Origin: Scytonema sp. RU_4_4
GTDB taxonomy: Bacteria > Cyanobacteriota > Cyanobacteriia > Cyanobacteriales > Nostocaceae
Direction of reading: 5' to 3'
Assembly: GCA_012031965.1 (NCBI GenBank)
Contig: JAAUSC010000035.1
Coordinates: forward strand, 1 to 45,534
DNA length: 45,534 bases
Positions 36,917 through 45,300 of the stretch are shown in pieces (the stretch's first letter is position 1; every line of letters starts with the position of its first letter). The notes under the pieces are model-generated. The model did no database searches. It saw nothing but the letters and a program-made list of their open reading frames with translations, and was not told where the DNA came from. A program made the position numbers and the translations under genes.

Positions 36917-39586
36917 GTGAATTACCCTGCGCTGTCTCCAGAACTTGAACCAAGTTCGATGTTCCCTTTTGAATTGGATCAGTTCCAGAAGGATGCGATC
37001 GCTTCGTTGAATGCTGGACATTCCGTTGTTGTGTGTGCGCCTACAGGTTCAGGCAAAACATTGGTGGGAGAATACGCCATATATCGTGCCCTATCGCATG
37101 GAAAAAGAGTATTTTACACCACTCCCCTAAAGGCGCTCTCTAATCAGAAACTACGTGACTTTCGCGAAAAATTTGGCTTTGACAATGTTGGACTCTTAAC
37201 TGGAGATGCCTCCATTAATCGAGATGCATCAATTTTGGTGATGACCACAGAAATTTTTCGGAATATGCTCTATGGCACACCTATCGGGCAAATTGGCATT
37301 TCATTAGTAGACGTTGAGGCAGTGGTGCTGGATGAGTGCCACTATATGAATGATCGCCAACGGGGAACAGTTTGGGAAGAGTCCATCATCTATTGTCCCC
37401 GTGAAGTTCAACTTGTCGCTCTCTCAGCGACTGTTGCCAATAGTGATGAACTGACAGATTGGTTCAATCAAGTTCATGGTCCTACCGACCTTATATACTC
37501 TGACCATCGCCCAGTCCCTTTAGAATTTCATTTTGGCAACATCAAAGGGTTATTTCCCCTGCTCAATGATGACAAAACCCAAATTAACCAGCGCTTGCTG
37601 AGGAAGAGGAAAAAAGGAGATAAAGAAAAGAGCAAAGCTCATGTGAAAGCGGAAGCCCCCAGCATGATTCAGGTTTTGATCGAGCTACAAGAACGGGATA
37701 TGCTCCCAGCAATTTACTTCATCTTCAGTCGCCGGGGGTGTGATAAAGCGGTGACGGAGGTAAGCGATATGTGGCTAGTGAATCAGGAAGAAGCACAGCA
37801 ATTGCGTTGGCAAATTGACGAATTTTTAACCCGTAATCCAGAAGCCGGACGTTCTGGACACATTGGACCGCTTTACCGAGGAATCGCCGCGCACCATGCT
37901 GGAATTTTGCCTGCGTGGAAAGTGCTTGTCGAAGAACTCTTTCAGCAGGGCTTGATTAAGGTGGTATTTGCTACCGAAACCTTGGCAGCAGGAATTAATA
38001 TGCCAGCGCGGACAACGGTCATTTCCACCCTTTCTAAGCGTACTGACACCGGACATCGCCTGTTGAATGCTTCCGAGTTTCTACAAATGGCAGGTAGAGC
38101 CGGTCGCCGGGGAATGGATGAACGGGGTCATGTTGTGACGCTGCAAACTCCTTTTGAGGGAGCCAAAGAAGCAGCGTACTTAGGAACATCCCAAGCAGAT
38201 CCCCTTGTCAGTCAATTTACGCCAAGTTACGGCATGGTGCTGAACTTACTGCAAACCCACACTTTGGAAGAAGCCAAAGAACTCATAGAACGTAGCTTTG
38301 GGCAGTACTTGGCAAACTTGCACCTACGACCGCAGCACGAGTACATAACTGAGTTACAAACACAACTTGCTCAACTTCAAGCGCAAATCGCTGCTATTGA
38401 CGAAAGGGAACTAGCTGTTTACGAGAAATTACGGCAACGCTTGCGAGTAGAACGCCAGCTTTTGAAAACGCTGCAAGAGCAGGCACAAGAAGCCCGACAA
38501 AAAGAATTGGGGATGATGTTGGACTTCGCAGTGTCGGGAACACTTTTGAGTCTCAAGAGTAAAAACTTTACAATGCCTGCACCCATAACAGCAGTGTTAG
38601 TGGGGAAAATGTTAGGTTCTAGTCAAACTTGTTACTTGGTATGCTTGGGGCGAGATAACCGTTGGTATGTAGCGACAGCCTCTGATATCGTGGATTTATT
38701 TGCAGAACTACCGCGAATTGATCTGCCTGCTGAGTTGCTACCACCAGAAATACCCTTGAAACGTGGACAGTCGCTTCTTGGTAATGAGGAAACAGCAGCG
38801 ATAACCCAACAAATTCCCGAACCAAGCGAAGCTGTCTTTATGGCTCCAGAAGTTGTAGAACAACTTCGTCGCGTTACTGCTCTTGCAGAGCAATTAGAGA
38901 CTCATCCCCTGCATCAATCAGGCAATGGTGCCAATATTTTCAAACGCAGAACACAGGTTGCTGAACTGGAAGCCGAAATTCAACAAATACAGGCACAAGT
39001 AGAGCAACAGTCTCAACGCCATTGGGAAGAGTTTCTCAATCTTATTACAATTTTGCAGTACTTTGAATGTTTGGATAATCTTGTTCCCACGCGACTGGGA
39101 CAAATTGCCGCAGCCATTCGAGGGGAAAATGAGTTGTGGCTAGGTTTAGCACTTGACCGTGGAGAATTGGACAACTTAGATCCACACCACTTAGCAGCGG
39201 CGATCGCCGCTTTGGTAACAGAAACTCCACGTCCAGATAGCATGGTTCGCTTTGAACTGAGTGAAGAAGTAGCAGAAGCTTTATCAAAATTGCGAGGGAT
39301 TCGTCGTAAAATATTCCAACTGCAACGTCGTTATGATGTCGCTTTACCAATATGGTTAGAGTTTGAGTTAATCGCCCTAGTGGAAAAGTGGGCGCTGGGT
39401 ATGGAGTGGATAGAACTTTGTGAAAATACAAGTTTGGATGAAGGTGATGTGGTGCGAATTTTACGCCGGACGTTAGATTTACTATCGCAAATTCCCCACG
39501 TACCCCATCTATCAGAATCCTTGCAGCGCAATGCCCAACGCGCTATGCAGCTCATTGATAGGTTCCCTGTTAACGAGGTAGCATGA
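36917..39586 (+). CDS. Ski2/ISE2-type DExH-box RNA helicase
   Basis: The 889-residue helicase has Walker A APTGSGKT (about 41-48), the box motif DECHYMND, ALSATVAN, a long insertion in the second RecA domain, and QMAGRAGRRGMD (motif VI). A coiled-coil region (about 475-540) and a C-terminal DSHCT-like domain (about 710-885) follow. It resembles eukaryotic Ski2/Mtr4 and the plastid ISE2, and probably unwinds structured RNA for processing or decay. It starts at GTG (36917), chosen because the conserved MFPFELDQFQ segment follows shortly after; the ATG at 36959 is an alternative. Stands alone. Confidence 0.93.
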   Translation: MNYPALSPELEPSSMFPFELDQFQKDAIASLNAGHSVVVCAPTGSGKTLVGEYAIYRALSHGKRVFYTTPLKALSNQKLRDFREKFGFDNVGLLTGDASINRDASILVMTTEIFRNMLYGTPIGQIGISLVDVEAVVLDECHYMNDRQRGTVWEESIIYCPREVQLVALSATVANSDELTDWFNQVHGPTDLIYSDHRPVPLEFHFGNIKGLFPLLNDDKTQINQRLLRKRKKGDKEKSKAHVKAEAPSMIQVLIELQERDMLPAIYFIFSRRGCDKAVTEVSDMWLVNQEEAQQLRWQIDEFLTRNPEAGRSGHIGPLYRGIAAHHAGILPAWKVLVEELFQQGLIKVVFATETLAAGINMPARTTVISTLSKRTDTGHRLLNASEFLQMAGRAGRRGMDERGHVVTLQTPFEGAKEAAYLGTSQADPLVSQFTPSYGMVLNLLQTHTLEEAKELIERSFGQYLANLHLRPQHEYITELQTQLAQLQAQIAAIDERELAVYEKLRQRLRVERQLLKTLQEQAQEARQKELGMMLDFAVSGTLLSLKSKNFTMPAPITAVLVGKMLGSSQTCYLVCLGRDNRWYVATASDIVDLFAELPRIDLPAELLPPEIPLKRGQSLLGNEETAAITQQIPEPSEAVFMAPEVVEQLRRVTALAEQLETHPLHQSGNGANIFKRRTQVAELEAEIQQIQAQVEQQSQRHWEEFLNLITILQYFECLDNLVPTRLGQIAAAIRGENELWLGLALDRGELDNLDPHHLAAAIAALVTETPRPDSMVRFELSEEVAEALSKLRGIRRKIFQLQRRYDVALPIWLEFELIALVEKWALGMEWIELCENTSLDEGDVVRILRRTLDLLSQIPHVPHLSESLQRNAQRAMQLIDRFPVNEVA

Positions 39587-39630
39587 GATCACTCAAGAGT
39601 TAGGAGTTGGGAGCTTGAAGTCGTGACACT

Positions 39631-39659
39631 CCTACACCTCTCTACCTTGTAGGTGTAGG
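39631..39659. repeat. Nine-base-stem hairpin after the helicase gene
   Basis: CCTACACCT pairs with AGGTGTAGG around an 11-base loop. It lacks a T tract and may be a dispersed repeat or part of an element end. Confidence 0.55.
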
Positions 39660-39729
39660 CTTCTGGCAGATTTTATCTTTCAGTGAACTTCGTTCGTGGT
39701 ACTCCAATTGTTTCCCACTACCACAATTT

Positions 39730-39839
39730 ATATAGCGGTTCTGGTGTTGAGTGCAATACATCAAAGAGTTAAGGAACCGCACCCTTCACGCTGATGCACG
39801 CTGATGAAAATGTACTTCATCCGAATGAGAACCGCTATA
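39730..39839. mobile_element. MITE-like element, copy B
   Basis: The 110-bp element has perfect 12-bp terminal inverted repeats TATAGCGGTTCT, no coding capacity, and an interior similar to copy A (10895-11028), including the words GGTGTTG near the left end and AATGAGAACCGCTATA at the right. Confidence 0.75.
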
Positions 39840-39897
39840 GTCAGGTACGTGTCCTGCCCGACTTGAATGATTGAAAACCATTCCCCTACGTTCCTTT

Positions 39898-39979
39898 GAG
39901 TGCAATACATTAAAGAATGAAAAAACCGCACCCTCGACGCAGATAAATTTGTACTTGATTCAAATGAGAAGCGCTATAT
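39898..39979. mobile_element. MITE-like element, partial copy C
   Basis: About 82 bases match the interior and right end of copy B (GAGTGCAATACAT, AACCGCACCCT, then CAAATGAGAAGCGCTATAT), but the left terminus is missing. It lies 59 bases after copy B in the same orientation. Confidence 0.65.
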
Positions 39980-40397
39980 TTATACAGGTCTCACCGTTTG
40001 TGTGGATTAATCGCTGCGTATCAGCAGCATGGGCAGGATGGATAGCTGCTAGCATAGACATTAGCGATACAAAAATAGAGGAGCTAGACAGTTAGTTAAG
40101 TATAAATTTTCTGTTCATGGGTTTCTTAAACAAATTTTACTGACCGCTAAGATAATCTAATTACTTATTACAGGTTTATAGAGTTTTTATCAGGAATACC
40201 AAGAATTGTTCATATTCTTTTTAGTTAATAAGTGTATAATTACACTATTTCAATCGTTTATAAAAGTTATACTAGTTTTTAGGTTCTACCTGGGAATTAC
40301 TTAGAAGTGGCTTTGCCACTTCTTTTTCTAATAGGTAATGTAAAGATAATCCTCTCAAAAATGAAGTCTGTCGCCGACACTCTAAAGGACACAGCTA

Positions 40398-40436
40398 CAC
40401 CCACGAAGTCCACCCACAAAGTCCACCCACGAAGGC
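40398..40436. repeat. Three 13-bp tandem repeats
   Basis: CACCCACGAAGTC is repeated three times with single-base changes, about 60 bases before the structured RNA of the IsrB element. Confidence 0.85.
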
Positions 40437-40494
40437 TAGGAGAAATTTGCTCTTTGAGAGCCTGTGTAGACAAGCTTTGTATATGAGTCAACTA

Positions 40495-40711
40495 CCCACA
40501 CTGATCTGAGTACAGATACAGTGTGGGCTTGAAAGAACCAGCTTTCAACGCAAGAGATGACTAGCCCCACCAGACTTGTTTTGTTACAGACTTCCGAATG
40601 TTTCCTTAGTTCGGATTATCTCTAAGCCTACTGGTTGTAGGCGCTTGTAGAAAGGACATGCTAGACAAGTTGGGCTAAGGGACTTATTACTTTCTCGTAA
40701 GGATTGTCTCC
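40495..40711 (+). ncRNA. Putative omega RNA of the IsrB element
   Basis: The 217 bases directly before the isrB ATG are not coding and can fold into an ordered set of stems: CCCACACTG/CAGTGTGGG (40495-40527) with inner stem ATCTG/CAGAT; TTGAAAG/CTTTCAA (40529-40548); a long-range pairing TAGCCC with GGGCTA plus GACTTGT with ACAAGTT (40562-40579 with 40664-40677); and inside it TCCGAA/TTCGGA (40593-40615) and GCCTAC/GTAGGC (40626-40642). IscB/IsrB omega RNAs lie just upstream of the protein gene, carry the guide at their 5' end and have this kind of multi-stem scaffold. The guide would then be the roughly 16 bases before 40495. Exact ends are not known. Confidence 0.7.
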
Positions 40712-41809
40712 ATGCAACGAGTACCAGTGTTAGATAAAGACGGCAAGCCGCTTATGCCAACCAAACCCAGTCGGGCTAGACGTTGGCTTCAAGAAGGCAA
40801 AGCCAAGATTGTACGCAATGACCTGAATGTTTTTTGTATTCAGCTATTAGTAGAACCATCTGGATGTGGCACTCAACCAATAGCTTTGGGATTAGACCCA
40901 GGTAAAAGATTTACTGGTGTTGGTGTCCAATCTGCCAAGTTCACTTTGTTCATGGCACATCTAATTCTTCCTTTTTCTGATGTGACAAAAAAGATGTCAG
41001 GAAGGCTGATTTTGCGACGTGCCAGACGAGGTAGACGCATCAACCGTAAGGTTGCATTCAACAAAAGAGCGCATCATCAAAAACGGTTTGATAACCGTAA
41101 GCAGAACAAATTGCCACCTAGTATTCGGGCTAATAAAGAACTGGAATTACGAGTTACCAAAGAATTGGTAAAACTGTTTCCTGTTACTCAAATCACTTAT
41201 GAATATGTCAAAGCCAAAGGTGATAAAAGATTTAGCCCAGTGATGGTTGGTCAAAAAGTGATGTTGCAATGGTTGGAAAAGATTGCACCAACCAAAATCC
41301 AAGAAGGTTGGCAGACTTCAATACTCAGGCAGCAACTAGGTTTAGCTAAAGACAAAAAAGATAAATCTAGGCAAAGTCCTGAAACTCATGCTCATGATGG
41401 AGTGGCGTTGGCTGCAAGCAACTTCATGAAGTTTGAGAAATTTCAGACTGCAAATAGTCGTGGTCATCGCTGGAGAGGAGGAATCACAGTCACATCTGCG
41501 CCATTTCGAGTGATTGCTCGTCCTAATCTGTTTCGTCGCCAACTTCATTTTGAGAATCCTGTGAAAGATGCACCAGGTAATAGAAAACGTAAAGGTGGGA
41601 CAGTAACACCTTTTGGTTTTCGCTCTGGCGATTTAGTCAGGGCTGAAAAAGCGGGTAAGTCGTATTTTGGATGGGTTGGTGGATATACTCAAACACCCAA
41701 AACCAAGAATATTTCGGTCTATAACCACAATTGGCACAGGCTTGGACAGTTCAGCCCGTCAAAGGTGCAATTAATCAAACGGAGTACGAGATTATGCGTA
41801 GCATCCTAA
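40712..41809 (+). CDS. isrB: IsrB-like RNA-guided nuclease (IscB family without HNH)
   Basis: The 365-residue protein begins with the PLMP domain typical of the IscB superfamily (VPVLDKDGKPLMPTKPSRAR; the RRXRR domain in protein databases). RuvC-I is LGLDPGKRFTGVGV (Asp about 61), followed by an Arg-rich bridge-like helix (LRRARRGRRINRKVAF). RuvC-II is ITYEYVKAKG with the acidic Glu, and RuvC-III is ETHAHDGVALAAS. Between RuvC-II and RuvC-III there are only about 65 residues and no Cys/His-rich HNH, so it matches IsrB (about 350 residues, RNA-guided nickase) rather than IscB. The C-terminal part (GGTVTPFGFRSGDLVRAEK, YDHNW-like YNHNWHRLGQF) is the usual target-interaction region. No TnpA transposase lies nearby. 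The RuvC acidic residues look intact. Confidence 0.88.
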   Translation: MQRVPVLDKDGKPLMPTKPSRARRWLQEGKAKIVRNDLNVFCIQLLVEPSGCGTQPIALGLDPGKRFTGVGVQSAKFTLFMAHLILPFSDVTKKMSGRLILRRARRGRRINRKVAFNKRAHHQKRFDNRKQNKLPPSIRANKELELRVTKELVKLFPVTQITYEYVKAKGDKRFSPVMVGQKVMLQWLEKIAPTKIQEGWQTSILRQQLGLAKDKKDKSRQSPETHAHDGVALAASNFMKFEKFQTANSRGHRWRGGITVTSAPFRVIARPNLFRRQLHFENPVKDAPGNRKRKGGTVTPFGFRSGDLVRAEKAGKSYFGWVGGYTQTPKTKNISVYNHNWHRLGQFSPSKVQLIKRSTRLCVAS

Positions 41810-41814
41810 GAGAT

Positions 41815-41887
41815 AGTTTGATTTGTTGCTGCTCTCCTTCCTCTCCTTACTACGTGAGAAGCTGGTCGCAGAACGCAACAAATCAAA
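41815..41887. repeat. 14-bp inverted repeat just after isrB, possible element right end
   Basis: GTTTGATTTGTTGC (41815-41828) and GCAACAAATCAAAC (41874-41887) are perfect inverted copies around a 45-base loop that starts six bases after the isrB stop. It may be the transcript end or the hairpin-type right end of the mobile element. Confidence 0.65.
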
Positions 41888-41897
41888 CCCGCAATTC

Positions 41898-41944
41898 CTG
41901 AGCCAGTGCGTTGGGCGGGTTCCCCGACTTGTAGCATCTGGCGT
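41898..41944. repeat. Dispersed repeat, copy 3 (divergent)
   Basis: Shares the words GAGCCAGTGCG and TAGCATCTGGCGT with copies at 639 and 23567, but the central hairpin is altered (GGCGGGTTCCCCG). Confidence 0.5.
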
Positions 41945-42175
41945 CCCGACACCGAATCATAGATTACGGTGTGGGACTCCTTGCGGGACTAGGGCGTCGG
42001 TCAAGTACTCGTAATTGACGGAATGCGATGTTTGTGCATATCCAATTTTTTCTAGAATTGGGCGGATGACAAGCAAGTCCGTTAGGTGACTAAAACCACA
42101 AAAGCTCTAAAACAGATTGTGTCTGTATTGTCAACTATTATTTCTTGACCGGCGCTCTAGTTGATAATAACTTTG

Positions 42176-42331
42176 ATGTTTGCATTCTTACTGTTGTTTA
42201 TCACATCTCCCTTTGCTACTCTTGCAAGCCTGATGCTCCTGTTGTTAGGCACAGCTTTTTTCTTTTTGCTATGGAATATTTTCCAAGCAATTATTGGTAG
42301 CAGTGATATCGACTCTAATTCCTCAAATTGA
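42176..42331 (+). CDS. Possible 51-residue membrane protein
   Basis: ATG TTT GCA opens a 51-codon frame ending at TGA (42329-42331). It encodes a hydrophobic helix pair (about 3-10 and 16-33, LMLLLLGTAFFFLLWNIF) and a polar Ser/Asn/Asp tail. No clear ribosome site is seen (only TTG-rich sequence upstream). It lies ten bases from the convergent end of the hybrid kinase gene. Family unknown; it could be a chance hydrophobic frame. Confidence 0.4.
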   Translation: MFAFLLLFITSPFATLASLMLLLLGTAFFFLLWNIFQAIIGSSDIDSNSSN

Positions 42332-42340
42332 TTGGGTCGT

Positions 42341-45300
42341 TTATCTTCGCTGAATCAGCTTTACGTTTAGAAGACTTATAATAACTTGCACTAGCTGATC
42401 GGGATCAACTGGCTTGGCGATATGGTGTTGAAACCCTGCAGCAAGCGCCTGCTGCTGATTGATTTCCCCAGCGTAAGCAGTGAGAGCGATCGCCTTCGGT
42501 ACAGCTTCACTAAACGCCAAAACCTTGCTTGTTTGCGCGCTTTGCATTGCTCGGATTTGTCGCATGAGCATGTAGCCGTCCATGTCGGGCATCCCAATGT
42601 CACTTAAGAGTAAATCGGGTTTAGTTTGTTTTAAGACTTGGAGTGCTTCGAGTGCAGAGGCTGCTGTTGTGACGCTTGCACCACACTGTTCTAATATGAA
42701 AGCAATTAACTCTCTTGTGTCCGCCTCATCATCGACCACAAGCACCCGTATGCCAGTCAATGGTGATGCGTCAGGTGTGGGAGGTAAGGAGTTATTTTCA
42801 TCTTTTCTGCTTTTGTCTTTCTTTAAAAGCGGTAAAGAGACAGTGAAAGTCGCTCCTTGTTCTTCCCCTAGACTTTCGGCTCGAACAGTACCGCCATGCA
42901 GCTCAACCAAGTGACGGGCGATCGCCAACCCTAACCCTAGTCCGCCAAACTTCCTAGTTGTCGTCGCATCCGCCTGACGGAAATACTCAAATACATACGG
43001 TAGAAACTCAGAATGAATGCCTTTACCTGTGTCACTCACTTGAATTTGAGCTTGCGAGTCAATGCACTCTAGGCAAATTTCGACTTGTCCGCCTGACTCA
43101 GTGAATTTAACGGCGTTGCTCAGCAGGTTCCAAATCACTTGCTGTAACCGAGCGCAATCTCCCAAAACCTTTGGGAGATTTGGATCAAGCACTGTCTGAA
43201 TTTGAATCGATTTGGCTTGAGCCGCTAACTGCACGGTTTCAATAGCCGCCTCAATCGTCGATACTAAATTCACAGGAGTCATATTTAGACTGAGTTTACC
43301 ACGCAGAATGCGGGAGACATCCAACAAATCCTCAATCAGTTGCGCTTGAAGTTTGGCATTGCGCTCGATTGTTTGTAGCGCCTGAATCGTTTTTGTTGCA
43401 TCCAACTTGCCATTCAGGAGCAACTTAGACCAACCCAGGATAGGATTGAGTGGCGATCGCAATTCATGAGACAGCACAGCCAAAAACTCATCTTTGATTC
43501 GATTTGCGGTTTCAGCCTGCTCTCGTGCTGTTTGCGCACGGACAAGCAATTGTTCGCGTTCGACTTCGGCTTGTTTGCGATCAGTGATGTCGATTGAAAT
43601 GCCGATTGCCCGCGTTGGTTGTCCATCTGTGTCGTAAAAGATTTGACTGCGAGAAGCAAACCATCTTACGCCCTGCACGGGATGACGAATACGAAACTCA
43701 AAGTTGAGTATTGTTTGTTGCTGCTCCAATGCTTTGCGCACCACTTGATCAGCTTGCTCTCGGTCCTCTTCCAAAACCGTAACTAACCAGTTCTCATAGG
43801 TGGATGGTGTTACCGGATCGAGTCCATACAGGACGTAGTATTCTTCTGACCAAAATACATGACCCGTCGCCACGTTCCAATCCCAAGTTCCGGTTTTGGC
43901 AGCCAATTGAGAAATCTTTAATCGCTCCTCACTTTCCCGTAAGGCTTTCTCAGCCAACTTGCGATCGGTGACATCTAGGGTGATACCAGACATTTGTATC
44001 GGCTGTCCATCTGCGTTGTAGAAAGTTTGACCGATCGCGTTTAGCCACCGCACCCCTCGCACTGGATGCTGCACTCGAAATTCAAGATTCAGTTCAGTTC
44101 GTTGCTCGATTGTTTGGCGGATTTGTTGATCAACCCGCTCTTGATCTTCCTCCAAAATTGCCGCCATCCAACGGTCATAAGTCAAAGGCGGTTCCGGATC
44201 AAACCCATGCAAATCGTAATATCCTTCTGAGCAAACTGCCACATCGTTCACCATATCCCAGTCCCAAATTCCGGCGTGTGCGGCATGTTGGGCAAATTTC
44301 AGCCGAGCTTCACTCCAAAGGAGTGAAGCTTCAACTTGTTTCTGGCTCTCAATATCTACTGCATAACCTACCCAACGTACTGAGGCTTGTTGCTCATCAC
44401 GAGTTAGCACAGCACGGCTAATACACCAGTGGTAACTTCCATCTGCTCGTTTGATGCGATGGGTGATTTCATACGGTTGACCCGTTTGCATGGCATGAGT
44501 CCAACGCTCCAGAGTTTCGATGAAATCATCAGGATGAATCAGATCCTGCCATCCCTCCTGAGTTATCGCCTCAAGTGTCATACCGGTATAGTCGATCCAC
44601 GGCTGACTGACAAAATCCATTGTCCCATCAGGGAGCGCCGTCCACAGCAGCACAGGAACGGTATTTGTCAAATTCTGCCAAAACTGTTCTTGTTCACGTA
44701 GTGCTGCTTCTGTCTGTTTGCGCTCAGTAATTTCTGCAATAAAAATTGACATGCCATCGGCAGACGGATAAACGCGGTTCTCAAACCAGCGCTGCCAGCG
44801 GGGGTAGAAATATTCAAACTGGACAATTGTTTGCTCTGCTACAGCTCGATGCACTTCTGTGTAGAGCAGGCTGTCTACAGTATCTGGGAACAACTCCCAA
44901 ATACTCTTGCCAAGGATTTCTTCCTTGGGCATCCCAACAACTTCTGACACTCGGTCATTAACGTAGACATAGCGCCATTCGCAGTCTAGTGCTAAAAACT
45001 GGTCGTCAATCCGTGTCAGAATACTTTCCAGTTCTTGTTTTGCTGCTTGAGCCTCAACTCGTAATGCGTGTTCTCGACGGGCAGCTTCTTGCCGCATTTG
45101 CGCCATTTTCAAATTGCCTTCAACTCGCGCCAGCAGTTCACGGGCAGAAAAAGGCTTGACGAGGTAATCGTCGGCTCCCGCTTGGAGTCCTTCCACACGG
45201 GACTCTTCACCTGCACGCGCAGACAGCAGAATTATGGGGATTTCTCTAGTGTGTGGCTCCCGGCGCAACTGTCGCAGTAACTCAAATCCGTCCATCCCTG

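Larger units (their letters stand above)
39587..40494. other. 900-bp repeat-rich spacer
   Basis: No gene is supported. It contains the hairpin at 39631-39659, MITE-like copies B and C, and a 13-bp tandem repeat (separate entries). A region of about 280 bases (40090-40300) is plain AT-rich sequence. Confidence 0.5.

Noticed and set aside
40712-41809. Calling the ORF a TnpB (IS605 OrfB) transposase-associated protein or full IscB
   Set aside because: The N-terminal PLMP domain is specific to the IscB group, there is no zinc finger typical of TnpB, and there is no HNH domain as in IscB.
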